A stretch of 64,000 bases of DNA from Sepiola atlantica (GCA_963556195.1 OY744520.1:154856607-154920606), one strand, 5' to 3'. Positions 1-13,189 are shown, numbered from the stretch's first letter. Notes: generated from the letters alone by a model not told the origin. Numbers and translations are program-made.

Positions 1-451
1 ACGCATAGCCACTCGTAGGGGCAGTCATCTAAAAGCTCCTACACACACACGTCACACACATATCGTGTATATATAACATAGGTATGAATGCATGTCTTCA
101 TAATGGTAATTAACAGCTCTCTTTTATTTCACGTGATATTTTAGCCAGACTTATCAGAGCTTTCGATATATATCACCGTTTTATCATCTCAGAAACCAAC
201 CAAATATTTCACTTGTATTCTAATAAAGAGATGCGGTTTTGTTCGTTTATCTTATTGATGTTTTTATAATACCGATTTTAGTCGAATCTTTTAATATACG
301 AAGCCGAAATTGGAATACAGAAGTGACTTTTTTCTTCTTTTGTGATAACTTCACGGTACCCACTTTTTATAATCGAAGGTTTTTCATGCGATATTCAGCG
401 GATATCCTTCAGATGCACCCATTATATTTGCGCGTTTAAAGATAAATATAG
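1..451. other. Anonymous AT-rich sequence
   Basis: No coding frame with recognisable homology, RNA gene or repeat boundary is visible. A short CA-rich stretch lies near 41-62. An open frame of 66 codons at 239-439 has no recognisable motif and is probably chance. Confidence 0.6.
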
Positions 452-600
452 TTTTCAAACTTAAGCATGCCAGACAAACGAACATGCTATTTTAAACCTA
501 AGCTTAATAGATAAACGACAATGCTTTTTCAAACTTAAGCCTGAGATACCAAAAAGAATTCTTATCTATTTTAAATGTAAGCGTGACAGGGCAACCGATG
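452..600. repeat. Degenerate short tandem repeat, period about 40 bp
   Basis: Four imperfect units each open with a variant of TTTTCAAACTTAAGC, at about 452, 490, 526 and 569. They are followed by a less conserved spacer containing GACAAACGA-like or GATAAACGA-like text. Spacings are roughly 36-43 bp. It looks like an old, decaying minisatellite with no coding content. Confidence 0.55.
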
Positions 601-3600
601 GACTCATCAGAACGCCGAAATCAAGTGTCAGATGATCTATTCTGTTCGTCATCGCTTCTTTATCACAGAAAGGACGTTGATAGTTCTTCTCTACGCTTTC
701 GTTATTTTCATTAAAGGGGCTCGACTGAGCTCCATTCTTCTATTCCTGACCGTAAGACATTGACACCAACAGACGAAAGCTTTCCATTCTTCCTATAGTC
801 AGTCCGAATTTCCATGGCCAGAGTTACACTGCAAGGGTTTTCCGTCTGCTGAACACATTACCACGGAACTTCTACCCTGAAGAATACAAGATTGACCTTT
901 TCAAATTTAAAGTCACTAAGTACTTATCATGAACTCTCCCATAAGTAATCTTAGCCCATTACATTGATCAATTCCACCAGACAATCGTCTCATCCCATTA
1001 ACCCGTATCCACGAGTGGCGCTTAGCCTTGATAAATGGTGATCTAATAGTAAGGAAAAGTAAAATGCATTCCTTTGATCTGCGCGTTTAGTGATGCAGCT
1101 GTTATTTCAAACGCAGCTTGACAGTTTGCGAACCGACGGACAAAGCTCCTTATCGTAATGCGAGTATGCATCTAAAACACAAAGCGATCGAGTCAAATTC
1201 ATATTGAAAATGCTCCATTTAGCCATGCTAATAAGTATTTCAAACGCTTTTCTCCCCGTCACTTCCTGTTTTTTTCTGTATCGGTTCACTATCTTAGTTA
1301 CAAGTTTCTTCAACGCCTCAGCGGGTCGTAGTGGTTATTAGTCTGGGAATTAAAGAAGGGACTTTCAAAGCTAGCCTGTCATTAGCCTTTGATCATGAAG
1401 CCTGCAGAAATGTAATTAAGCCTTCCTTCAACTAAAAGAAGAAACAAAATAAGAAGCATCTATGCTTGCTGAGTTTTAATCTTCGGTTTTATTCCGATAC
1501 AATAGAACCAGTGACGAATGTACGTATGCATCAAGTTGGAAAATAAATAAAATATTCTGATCAGCAATCAGTAGATTTCTTCCATAAAGAAATAGGATTG
1601 AAACAGCATACAGTGATTGGTTTAGCTAAATCACGTGTTAGGAGGGAAGTCATCTTTAGAATTGTTAGTTTTCTGTATCAGTGGGACCTGTCACGGTTAT
1701 GGAGTTGATAGCGACAAGGAATGACGACGTACAATGTTTGAGTCCAATCGAATCAATAGGGTTAAATATTGGTAGGTACGTGAACCAGATATCATTATTT
1801 TGAATTCTGTTCGTAGAGAGATTTATCACGCCAACAGGATGCGCCCTAGACAAGAAAGTCACTAAGGTTCAGGCGGTTAACCATGTAAGCTATCGTCTTG
1901 TTTGGGAACATAAACTAATCAGAAGTGACGTCGGACGATACATGTGAGTAGACGAAATACGTCATTCGGAAAAAAAAACAAGCACTGTGTTGAGGCATGG
2001 TTGATATGTAATGAATAATGCCATCGTTCAGATAGTTGTTGCATTGCTAAGGCTTGATACCTACTCACCGTAGGTTGGTGTCATCATGGTTACATGTCAA
2101 ATGTGATATGCCTATGGTAAATGGTAATTTAACAGTGGTATTCCGTAAGCAAAGTCATTGGTGGGGAACTCTGTGGAAACGCGTATGAATGCTGTAGATT
2201 TAACCGTATGTTTTAACAAGGCAGTATTGATCGGACGATTAGAGAAGTAAGAATATGTAAGTCCTTAAGGAAAGGTCATCGGTAACATGAATTTCTTGGC
2301 GCTTCTCTCAATCTACCTCTGCGTGTTTATTATGAGCAATCGAGTACAAACAAAGAGACGATTCTCCACATAATCAATCTCTAGAAGGTATGATTCCTAA
2401 CCAGCAGAACGAAATACAGCCTAATAAGTAATCATCATTCCAGTAGAAATGTAATCCACTGTGCTACATATGTCAACTTGGTATCCGTTGACCATTTATC
2501 GCTCCTTTATAGAGACGACAAGTGAATTGTGTTATCATGGCTGAAAAACGAAACGTGTAATAAAAAAAGAGAAAAGCAACAATGCAAACGAGACAAAATC
2601 GAATTTTTAAATCTGTAAGTAACGATTTAATACTAATACTAATACAAGATACGGCCATGAATATTACATTAGAGAGAAGATAGATGAAAAGGTGAAATAC
2701 AATGAACGACATAGAAAATGACAGGAAACAAACTCAAATAAATATAAAAATATAAAAAAATAAAATATAAAAAACTAAAATATAAAACATATTTAAAATA
2801 TTGAATAAATAAAAATATCAATGTTATGTAAATAAAAAAGCGCAATAAATAAATATAAAACATGCTAAAAACAATATGAATGAAAACTGTAATAGTATTA
2901 CACACAGGCATAGATTGTGGACTATAGCCGTATATTAATTTTAAAATTCATCTATAAAAAGCGAAAAGGAAAGAAGGGAAACGTACCTGAACGAATAGAC
3001 ACTACAATTAAAAATGAACCAAATAGCGACAAATATAGAAATAATACTAAAAGTCTATTGTTCTTGTATGTTTGCAATCAGCTTTCAGCTTTCCGGTTTT
3101 CAACATCCGGTTTCGCATGCGTAAATAGCATCGTCTTCAATCTGTTATTCCAATTCCGTTATTCTCTATTATGATTAACGAACGCATGAAATTTTTCATT
3201 CTGGAAATTTTTAAACAATTTCATTTAATTTCATCAAATAGTTTATTTGTTTTCTTCACGGCTAAAAACATTCAACGGGAGGACTTCGTAAAGTCTGTCG
3301 CAGTTTCAAAAAAACTCCTCCATTTTAAAAAACAAAAACAAACAAACAAAACAACAACACTCATTATTAATATCAGCCATACTAGCGGTCGGTGAACGAA
3401 ACCACCTCCCACTTTCCCTCTCATAGATTTCACCACTCCTACTCCCTCTGTTTTCGTTACGTACGCGAGAAAGCCTGCTTTCTCAAATCGCCCTAACCAA
3501 CCACTTATAATTCAGTAACTGTAATTAAAAAAAAAAACAATTATAATAAACAGAACGACTCATAGAAATCTATCTATATTCTTTTTTCATTTTAATATAC

Positions 3601-5690
3601 TTTCATAGAAATGCTTCTGTTATGTAAAAAAAAAACTATTTTCTTTATGCCACAAGTGTCACGCTCATACATGAATTCCATAGCTAATATAACAAACTGA
3701 CCCAACGGGTCACGGGTGGTCTAGTATAGAAATAAAAATGAAAGTAAGAGTAACTAAAATGCTCCTTTAAATTTTTCGACACAATTAAAATTTGTGACTT
3801 TAGTTTTATCATTTGATCCTTACATAATATAAATATGAAATATCAGGAAGAGATCTTGAAAGTTATACGCTTGCTGGCTTCATCTATCTATAAACTATAC
3901 TGTTAATGATATTTCGTTTAAATCAATACATGTATGTAAGGCTTAATAATATTAAACATCATCCCATTTTATCTCTCATGAAATAATTGTCATTGTAAGT
4001 TAAATATTCTTTAAATAAATTAAACGAATATATGTTTCTTCTTTATTTATTGGAAATTGCAACAATGAATTGCCAGAAAAAATATATTCTTTTAAATAGA
4101 TATAATCACCGTTTAAACAATTTATTTAATGTATTAATTACTACAATTTTAATAGTTTCAAAATAAATACTCTCCTATGATATTATGTAACTCAATAAAA
4201 TTTCGGCTACTGGGCGATCCCATTATTTTTTTGAAAAGTGGTGGCGAGTCATAACGTACGTACTAACATGAATTTACGTTAGTGCATTATATACATTTTT
4301 CTGTCTTTTTGTGATTTTGTTACTTTGTGAATAATTTCACTTATTTAATTAGTTATTATAATTAAAACATAGATATTTCTTCTCATAGAGGTTAATTAAT
4401 ACTTAAAATATACCACGTTAACTAGTTTTGCAAGGGTTGGCATATTTTTAATCCGTACAACTTTAAGAGTACTATCGACACCTTAATTTATGTTCGTAGG
4501 TTAGAATTCGTATTTTTGTTTATTAGCCGGTGAGTACTGGCCATCACGTGTCAGGTTGAAACCATAACGGCTTTGATAATTTGGGCGCAGAAAGAAAGTC
4601 AAGTTGCGAGAACTAAAAGGTTTATGCCGAAAATTTAGGATCAAAAGTGGATAACTCTTACGATTTATTTCATAGTATATATTTTCATGATAACAATACA
4701 GAGTTGTAGAGCATGTTTCCGGACGTATAGATTACTGATATCTGAGGCTCGTAATATGGTAAGTTAAGAAAATGGTTGATGAACTTTTTCATGAATTTTA
4801 TTAAGGAAAAGAAATATCTTACAGACCCAGAATCTTATTCTCACAACATTTGTGTATGGTAGACACTAGGTTTTCTTTAATAATAAGTATTGTTGTCGAT
4901 TGAGTAAACAATAATAAAAAAAATAAAACACGTAAGTATGCGAAGACTCACATGTATTGTAATTTCTTTGAAAGTGTTTTGCATTCTGTGACGTTTCGAA
5001 ATGTAAATATAAAAGGGGTGTGCCGAATGGTTTGATGTTGTCGCACCCAAGTTGTATCAAGGTTAATGTATTATTTTTCTTTTTTGTTGAGTATTCTGAA
5101 TGGTTTTAGGGTGCAGTATATTGGCTACCACCTACGTTTCTAAATTCAAATATTTAAATTTTGAATTAAATTTAATCCATATTCATAATACACCAATTAA
5201 GCAAGATTCTGTGAATCTCGATTTTCTCGAAAGATCCCTTATACTTTGGTTGGTACATTCTTCTAGAATAAAAATCATGGAATTGATTGTGATCAAAATT
5301 TGACTAAGGATTCTAAACATAGGTTTTGTAGTATTATCTGTTTATTTTAATCTGCGTAAGGGGGCAAACTATTATGTTTGCAAAATTAATTTGACCCTGT
5401 TCTAGGATTGGTATTATTCTAGTATATGCATTTATAATACTAATAATATGAATAATTGTTTGAATATAAAATAAACACATTTACGAATATTCTCACGACG
5501 CAGTATCGAAAATGTGATGTCACACTTTACTGTTATGCCACATATATTGCAAAGTCTTGACTTAGATTCAAATGTATACTGATGTATCGGAAAATAATAC
5601 GCTTCTAAAATTGGGCTTCCCATAAAATTGTAACAAATTGGTAAAATAAGACTTTAATTATTAAATATTGTTATATAAATACACCCCCCA
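601..5690. other. Anonymous AT-rich intergenic or intronic DNA
   Basis: Both strands carry only scattered open frames of 60-85 codons without recognisable domains, such as the minus-strand frames at 1107-1313, 2473-2712 and 2669-2911. The last lies in an A-rich stretch (2720-2870) and encodes low-complexity F/I/Y/L residues, typical of chance translation. A small 6-bp-stem hairpin (TGACCC-AAC-GGGTCA) sits near 3700. Related CTGACCCAACG text recurs near 23855 and 25912. I see no gene here. Confidence 0.55.
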
Positions 5691-5702
5691 CACACATATA
5701 TA

Positions 5703-5758
<56 letters not shown>
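5691..5758. repeat. (TA)n microsatellite
   Basis: About 68 bp of nearly pure TA dinucleotides, with one TTTATA interruption near 5706. Confidence 0.95.
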
Positions 5759-5759
<1 letters not shown>

Positions 5760-5900
5760 CGTACACCTCTTTTAAGAATATACATACATCTAAGTCCTCG
5801 ATTGTTATACGATAGTTTTATATGTGCTTCATTTACCTAAAATAAAATCAAGATACTCGTTTTTTAATAGAACCATAACAAGATAGTATATAAATAAAAC

Positions 5901-5903
5901 ACG

Positions 5904-5970
<67 letters not shown>

Positions 5971-6048
5971 AGAGAGAGAAAGAGATAAGGAGAGAGAGAG
6001 AGAGAAAGAGAGAGAAATGAAGAGAGAAAGAGAGGGAAAGGGAGAGAA
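5901..6048. repeat. Compound microsatellite (AC)n-(AT)n-(GA)n
   Basis: Three dinucleotide blocks follow one another: AC from about 5903, AT from about 5927 to 5967, then GA-rich DNA to 6048. The same AC-AT-GA order recurs at 24.5 kb. Apparent minus-strand frames of 73 and 85 codons across it are read-throughs of the repeat. Confidence 0.95.
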
Positions 6049-6487
6049 TTTCAGCTTCAGAATTAGCAACTATCTTAGTTCTTAAATTGTCTGTCGGTGA
6101 TCGAATCGGCGATCGATTCATTTATCAACTAGCAAAGCCATCGGGCTCGGCTCTCAAGATTTGATCGGTCTTAATCCATCTTATTAGTTAAATCCGATTT
6201 AATCAGGGTTTTCCTATGATAGATTCCCTCGTACATTTAAGTTGGCAATTTCATTTATCTGCCTAATAGGATTTAAAAAATTATTTGTCAACTGGCAAAG
6301 GGTATCGTTACTCAGGCTTTCGTCTCCCGACTTTTATTGGTCTTCATTAATCTTCTTAATCAAATTCAACTTACTCAGGGTTGTCATCCCTTTGGCTATC
6401 AGACAAATTAAGCCGGCAATGTTATTCATCAATTTTGCTATATTTCTATTGATTTCGTTTTGGGTATCACGATTTCACCAGTTTAGA
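6049..6487. other. Anonymous sequence with one orphan open frame
   Basis: A 101-codon plus-strand frame (6242-6547) runs into the following minisatellite and has no recognised motif. A local echo exists: ATCAACTAGCAAAGCCATCGG near 6124 resembles GTCAACTGGCAAAGGGTATCG near 6286. This suggests an old duplication of about 165 bp. Confidence 0.4.
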
Positions 6488-6785
6488 GGGCACTCTTTGG
6501 ACAACATACTCCTTACTCATGACGTATTCATGCCATTTATATTATAAAGAGTCGCACATAGAACACTCCTTAGATTACATACTCCTTATATATAAGGTTA
6601 TCATGTCATATCTAGTTGTAAGAATCGCACATAGATAACTCGTTGGACCACATAATCCTTATTTATCAGGTTTTCTATGCCATATTTAGTAGTGATACTC
6701 GCACTTAGATAATTCTTTGGATCACATAATCCTTATTTATCAGGTGTGTATGCCATATCTACTAATAAGTAATTATCTGAGCTGC
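6488..6785. repeat. Minisatellite, period about 73-74 bp, roughly four units
   Basis: The landmark TCGCAC(A/T)TAGA falls at 6552, 6625 and 6699, spacings of 73 and 74 bp. Each unit continues through a CATAATCCTTATTTATCAGG-like block and a TATGCCATAT block. A partial first unit starts near 6488. The last unit is truncated near 6780. The two central units are most alike, as expected when unequal exchange acts mainly on the middle of an array. Confidence 0.8.
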
Positions 6786-7989
6786 AGGAGCAGAGTTCTT
6801 AGTTTAATGAATATTGTAACGGATGGGCAAATACGCTATGCTTAGTTCAAATACTAGCAGACATATGGTGACAATTTACGCATTCCTACGCCTGGGAAAT
6901 GTATGCGACGACAATTTCACCATCATTTCTGTGTAAAATAGAAACGCGTTTAGTTACAGGTATGCAATGTATAGTCTTCAATAAGTATTGTAATTAGTAG
7001 TTTATTACGGCTAAATCACATTGAGAAACGGGTTAATGTCATATCACCGGAGTTAAGCAACTTTTAGACTGGTCAGTCGTTAAATGGATAACCATTTAAG
7101 AAAATAACAACTGCTGAAGGCAAATAATTCGTCCAGGTGTGTTAATACATTTCTGGGAGTATAACTGATCAGTCGATATATGATGCAAACCGACTAAGCT
7201 ATATATAGGTAAACCCACTGATTGGAACAGATTACGTTCCCAACTCTTGTCCACATTAGTAGAGTTGTTCTAGTAAAAAGTAGCAACGTCTACCCTTCAA
7301 TATGACTTGAAACTATTCTATTAAGCTCCTTAGAGGAAATTGACGAGCGTACCTTGCAACGGTTACTAATAAAAACAAGCTTAACAGTTATAAATCTGCA
7401 AAAACGAAACAAAGAAAAACGTGTTCTAATGTTAAGACGCCATTTTGGATCATAAGGGATTGTTAAAGAAAACAAATATATATAATGAAACGGATCATAT
7501 ATAATATCACGTCTTTTCTCTTCTATCTGATCATGATAAAACGCTACTGTCATATATGTAAAATCAAAACAATGATTGTGTAGTTAGTGTTAAACAATAT
7601 TATTGAAATGAAAATAATTCAAAGAAAACTTGTTAATCTGGCAACTATTACACGTATATATTTTCTTTAAGAATTTTCATAATTTACTTTTAAAGTCTTA
7701 CTTGCCGCTTTATACACGCACATATATAGTAAAAAGAAAAACATTATTAGATACAATTGTAATTTAAAAGTTCTTATGTATCTGGGAAGGATTTAATACG
7801 GTTTAATGTGGGCGTAACAAGTCAGAATATATGTCCAAATTATTAATTATAGTATCAACAAAGGTGTCCAAATTGAACATTTTTCTAATTAGAGTTGTAC
7901 TGTATATATAGCTAATATTATGTGTGTGTGATGTTTGTGTTTTGACTATGGCAGGATATTTAGAAACTATATATAAAATCTAAAAGTAT
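6786..7989. other. Anonymous AT-rich sequence
   Basis: No recognisable gene or repeat. An 87-codon minus-strand frame at 7290-7553 is unrecognised, with no domain signature. Confidence 0.5.
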
Positions 7990-8500
7990 ATTCTTATGTA
8001 TAATTTACCGGGAAAGACAATGGAAGTGTTCATGCACTTCTAGGTTCACTCATAAGTGGTCTATCATGCCATAACGCCATCAAAACTTTAAAAAATACTA
8101 TTTTCATGAGATTTAAATAATATGTTTAACATTTTCTGTGGAAGACAATGAAAGTGCTCTTGAACTTCTAAGTGCGCTCATAAGTGGTATATTATGCCAT
8201 AACGCCATTAAAACTTAAGAAAATACTATTTTTATAAAATTTAAATGATATGTATAACCTTTTCTGGGGAATACAATAGAAGTACTCCCAAATTCTAAAG
8301 TTCTCTCCTAATCTAAGGGAGTCGGCTTTAAAACATATACTCTATCCTATTTCGATGAAATTTATATCATATGTGTCAAATTCTCCGCGGTAAGCAATAG
8401 AGGTTGTCCCGAAATTTTATGACACCCGAATATCTGCTGAATATCTACGTGCCATACCTCTAAATGGCATACGGGAACAGAACTATCTGAATATTTAAAA
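7990..8500. repeat. Tandem repeat, period about 128 bp, four decaying units
   Basis: The landmark GACAATG(G/A)AAGTG recurs at 8016 and 8144, and as diverged versions near 8272 and 8393. Units 1 and 2 also share CATAAGTGGT, ATGCCATAACGCCAT and AATACTATTTT in the same order. Units 3 and 4 are progressively more diverged and slightly shorter. Confidence 0.8.
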
Positions 8501-8976
8501 TACGTATATCTGATTTTAATTAAATTGAAACCATATCTATACAACACTAATTCCAAAAGTTTTCCAACATTTCAGTTTCTTCCAACTTCATTAAGGGGCG
8601 AAATAGGGGGAAGGAGCAGTAAAAACAAAATATGTGATATGGTTTCATGAGCTTAGTGAAATAGTACACAGTAGTGATCATCATCCAATCCCGAGCAACG
8701 TTGGGTCTTCCTACTAGTTACTTATAGTTATATTATTCTAATAACGAAAATGCGTTAAATCGCCGTAAAACTAAAAAAAAACGACATTATTTTACAGTTT
8801 TTTTCCAACTATTTGATAGGTTATTTAATACCAAAATATAACCCTCATTTAAAACGTTTCGACCTACAACAATTAACTGAAGAGAATACCCTCTTTTTAT
8901 CCTTTTGCACTTAGTAAAACACCATAGGATTATGAATCTATCATTTGACGAGTATTCTTGTTAGTAAATGCACACC
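8501..8976. other. Anonymous AT-rich sequence
   Basis: No coding or repeat signal recognised. Confidence 0.5.

Positions 8977-9036
<60 letters not shown>
8977..9036. repeat. (AAT)n microsatellite at the 5' edge of a LINE
   Basis: About 20 uninterrupted AAT units directly abut the start of an R4/Dong-type LINE remnant. A second (AAT)n block lies at the LINE's 3' edge, so the LINE appears to sit inside a pre-existing trinucleotide array. Confidence 0.95.
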
Positions 9037-9037
<1 letters not shown>

Positions 9038-12000
9038 GAAGAAGTTAAAAGTTGACACAGAGAAAGTAAAAAGAGTACTCACGAACATCCCAACAGACAC
9101 TATCACAGATCTAAACAACTTGATATATGCGGGGGCAAAATAAATAAGTATGAAACTAAAAAGGGAAAAGAAGACTGACCAAAAGAATGGACAGACGAAA
9201 TCTGGATGGGAGATCAGACTGGAAACACAGATCACCAAACTTCAAAAAGAAGCTAACACCGTGAATAGGATGAAGGAGAACAGTAAACGATAGAAGAGCA
9301 GCAATCTGAATCGCAAGGAAAGACTAAATAAGAAACACGAATAACTAAAACAAAAGATAGAAGCAAAAGAATGAAGATTGAGACGATACAGATACAAATC
9401 GGAACAGTACAAACAGAACAGGACCTTTGTAAACAATGAAAGCCAGTTTTACAAAAACGTAAACGGAGAAAGAACAACAACAGAACAACCGGACCCGACA
9501 CAAACAAAACATTTCTGGAGCAAGATATGGGAAAATGCTGAAGATCATAAGAAAAATGCTAAATGGCTGAAAGACATGAAAGATAAACTTCTAGAAATTG
9601 AAGAAGGAACGGAAACAGAAATTAATGAATAAACTATTAAGACAACACTAAAGAAAATGGCAAACTGGAAAGCGCGAGGTCACGATGGAATACATGCGTA
9701 CTGGTTAAAAAAAAATTCACGACCCTACATAAAAGGGTAGCACAGAAACTAGGAGTATTTATCCATAAAACAGACATACCAGAGTGCACAACTTAGAAAG
9801 CAAATTTACCATTCCCTGAACAGTCGTGGACTACTTCCCGAGGAACAAAAAGGATGCCAGAAAGGGAAAAGAGGGACGCATGATCTGTTATACATAGATC
9901 AAAAGATCCTGAAAGAAGTTAAAAGCAAGAAAAATAACATATCTATGGCATGGATTGACTACAAGAAACCGTACGACAGAATCCCTCAATCATATATAAT
10001 TGAATGTTTAAAAATGTACAAGATACCCAACAGGATTATTAATTTCATCAAGAAAGCAATGGAAACATGGAGATTAGAACTGACAGCTGGAGTACAATAC
10101 TTGACGGAGATAAAAACACAGAGAGGCATTTTCCAAGGAGACTCCCTATAACCACTACTGTTTATCATAGCCATGATGCCACTTAACTACATACTCTGGA
10201 AATGTGATGCCAGATACAAGTTCACAGGCAGAGAACAACGAATAAACCATATCATGTACATGGACGACCTGAAGCTATTTGCAAAAAGTAAAAAGGAACT
10301 GGAAAATCTGATAAATACGACCAGAATCTTCAGCCAGGACATTCAAATGAAATTCGGAATGGAAAAGTGTGCATTGCTAGAGATTAAAAAGGGAAAGTTC
10401 GAGACGACTGAGGGCATGGAACTACCCAATCAAGAGCAGATAAAGGCGCTAGATGAACAAGAGAGCTATAAATATTTGGGAGTTTTGGAAGTAGACACAA
10501 TCAAATCAACAGGAATGAAATAGAAGATTGGAAAAAAATACCTGAGAAAAACAAGAAAGCTCTTAGTAACAAAATTATATAGCAGAAACCTAGTAAAAGG
10601 GATAAATACCAGAGAAGTATCACTAATAAGATATTCTGGACCATTCATAAACTGGACTAAAGAAGAAGTCAGGCACCTTGATCAGAAGACTAGAAAATTA
10701 ATGACTATGGACAATGCACTACATCCAAAAGACGATACAGACAGTCTCTACGTAAAGAGAAACGGAGGGGGGAAGAGGACTGGTAAGTATAGAAGACTGT
10801 GTGGACGACACTAAAAATGAGCTGGAGAAATACATAAACCAGAACACATAAAGGCTGATCACCGCAGCAAGAAATACCGTCCCAACGAACAACGCAGGAA
10901 GCATCGAAACTGGCTACAAACAGACAAGAAAAGAAAAATGGGAAGAAAAACAACTACATGGACGCTTCATAAGACTCGCAAGAGAAGAAACAAACGCAAA
11001 TAGCTGGACATGGCTAAGAAAAGGAAACTTGAACAGAGAAACGGAATCTTTACTGATGGCTGCACAGAACAATGCGATTAGGACAAACTACATTAAAGCT
11101 AAAATAGATAAAACCCAGGAAAACAATAAATGCAGACTGTGTGGACAAGAGACGAAACAGTAAATCATATAATAAGTGAATGTAGCAAACTTTTTTCAAA
11201 AAGAATACAAAAACATACATGATTGTGTTGGGAAAGTAATACACAGGGAACTGTGCAAACAATTGAATTTCGAATATGCAGACAAATGGTACACACATAA
11301 ACCAGAAACAGTACTGGGAAACGAAAAACACAAACTCCTCTGGGATATGGATATACAAACAGATAAACTCATACAAGCAAGGAGATCTGATGTTATTATA
11401 ATAGACAAAAAGGAAGAAGATCAAGGACACAGAAAAACGAAGTAAATACACATAACTAGCCAGAGAACTGAAAGGAATATGGAGCATGAAGAAATTTAGT
11501 ATAATACCAATAATCGTAGGAGCACTAGGAACAATCCAAAAAAACCTGGAGAAAAGATTGGGAGAAATTTGAATCAAAGGGACTATCGAAACCATACAAA
11601 GGACGGCAATGATCAAAACAGCTGCAATCTTAAGGAAAATCCTCGAGTGCAGAAACTAACACACATAAGCTACAAAGGTTAACCAGTCACAAGGAATTTA
11701 CAACGGAGAAAACAAGACCACACGAAGAACACCACAAGAGCCAAGGAACAGAAACTGCAAGAAACAGCACTTCATAATCTCCCCTCCCAATAAATTACAC
11801 CGGCCTCAGCTATCACTACACAAAAATGAATCAAGAAACAGAAATTACAAGAAACACTATAAGCTCCTCCCTTTCCCACACCCACCCACCCCGAGAAAAT
11901 TAAAAAGAATTAAAAAAAGGAATTGAAAGGAAAACATTTAAAAATTAAAAAATTAAAAAAAAAAATTATTATTATTATTTTTTTAAATAAGGGATGAGAA

Positions 12001-12464
12001 AAGGATACAAAAAGGAAAGGAAAAGAAAAAATTTAAAAATTAAAAAAAAAAAAATTATTTTATTTATTTATGTATTTAAAAAAAATTAATTTAAAGAAAT
12101 ATTATTTCATTCATTTATTTATTTTTTAACTAGTGCCGGCCTAGGCTGACAGTAGACAACATATTTGTAGAGGGTCGAGGAGGATGAGAAGACCGAGGAG
12201 GGACAGCACAAACCAGACCTCCACTGGAAAAGTGCAGAGAGTGCTGAGACCTTGCCACCGAAATCCCAGAGAAGACCAATTGTCCTTACCGGCGAGAAAT
12301 CAATGATAAGAGACTGTTGCGATACCGCATCGTTATCGAAAAGAGGTGAAGAACACTGGAAGTCTGGGAAGACTTGTTGTCACTCAGACTCCAAGAAATA
12401 CCACTGGTTGTTGTCAGTGAGCAATCACTGACGATGATCTGTGTGAGAACTCCTAGTGAGTACA
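9037..12464 (+). mobile_element. R4/Dong-type non-LTR retrotransposon, 5'-truncated and decayed
   Basis: This is a LINE copy of about 3.4 kb. The coding remnant occupies roughly 9040-11660 and shows, in order, an N-terminal linker region, reverse transcriptase, a CCHC-like zinc finger and a restriction-like endonuclease. About 800 bp of 3' non-coding sequence follows, A/T-rich near 11900-12120, then GC-richer text ending in TACAAATAAT. It is bracketed by (AAT)n on both sides. Dong elements of the R4 clade are known to insert into TAA repeats, and a single ORF with a C-terminal restriction-like endonuclease is characteristic of that group, so context and domain order agree. The 12130-12464 block could instead be a separate SINE. 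The missing 5' end is inferred from the absence of the N-terminal DNA-binding domain. Confidence 0.85.
9040..11660 (+). pseudogene. Reverse transcriptase/endonuclease polyprotein of the R4/Dong-type LINE
   Basis: The product would copy LINE RNA into DNA at a nicked target. Visible pieces: a linker region with QFYKNVNGE and KHFWSKIWENAEDHKKNAKW (9378-9632); a GHDGIHAYW block near 9678; RT blocks LLPEEQKGCQKG (about 9833) and AWIDYKKPYDRIP (about 9948); FQGDSL near 10132; and the YMDD catalytic box at 10257-10268. A zinc-knuckle-like Cys-X2-Cys begins at 11131, with His near 11166 and Cys near 11181. The endonuclease block has ARRSD...IIIDKK near 11374-11412, where active families carry RPD, so a proline is replaced. 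Lesions: in-frame stops at about 9630, 10149 and 10521, a frameshift in the A-run at 9706-9714, and an apparent internal deletion near 9785-9820 that removes the first RT blocks. Further frame changes follow after 10760. It is non-functional. Confidence 0.85.
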
Positions 12465-12503
<39 letters not shown>

Positions 12504-12522
12504 TATAATAATAATAATAATC

Positions 12523-12563
<41 letters not shown>
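12465..12563. repeat. (AAT)n microsatellite at the 3' edge of the LINE
   Basis: About 33 AAT units with a few substitutions (AATTAT, AATCAT). It is the downstream partner of the array at 8977-9036. Confidence 0.95.
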
Positions 12564-12565
<2 letters not shown>

Positions 12566-13010
12566 CTATAATTTAACGCCCCTTCCCCCCCAAAACATAA
12601 AAACTCGGTGGCACTAATATCGATTGTTTCTGTGAAGTTTCTGTGATGACCGAAAGAATCAAGCGAGACATTTCCATCAATATGAAAGGCATGGAGAGTA
12701 CTGGTATTCTTGAAATGCTTATTGCGAGAAACATCCAGCGATGGTTATCATCAAGAACTTAAGAATAAACAGATGGTGCACGAATGTAAAGTGCCCATGG
12801 TCGTTAAAAATACTGTCAGTCAGATGTAAGGGAAGTCTACGTATACAATAGTAAGCGATCCCTGGTAATTACTCGTGTGAAGAACATATAGGATATAATA
12901 ATGAATAATAACAATGAAAGCGAATATAGGAGGGGAAATAGTTGTATATGGTAATGAAGACGACTCATAAATCAGTACCACGTTGCAAATCTCGAAACAG
13001 AGCACACGAG
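12564..13010. other. Anonymous sequence
   Basis: Slightly less AT-rich than its surroundings, but no recognised coding, RNA or repeat signal. Confidence 0.45.
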
Positions 13011-13033
13011 TAGGGTTAGGGTTAGGGTTAGGG
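13011..13033 (+). repeat. Interstitial telomere-type repeat (TTAGGG, about 4 units)
   Basis: TAGGG followed by three perfect TTAGGG units on the plus strand, with non-telomeric DNA on both sides. TTAGGG is the animal telomere unit. A tract this short is typically interstitial, not a chromosome end. Confidence 0.85.
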
Positions 13034-13189
13034 TCATCAAGAAATATCATACGCACACACGTGAGACTTTTCCGAAAGATAACACAAATAAAGTTAATTA
13101 AAGCATGGCTTCGAGACAAGACACAAATACAAGATATCATCCCGAATACAGAGCATTCATTTTACCGTGCATACATTTTTTCAATTATC

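Noticed and set aside
9378..10523. A host reverse-transcriptase-related gene
   Set aside because: Stops, a frameshift in an A-run, missing RT blocks and (AAT)n flanks identify a dead LINE.
11050..11616. 188-codon minus-strand open frame
   Set aside because: It is antisense to the zinc-finger and endonuclease part of the R4/Dong-type LINE, which is readable on the plus strand.
13011..13033. A chromosome end
   Set aside because: Only about four TTAGGG units, with ordinary sequence on both sides.
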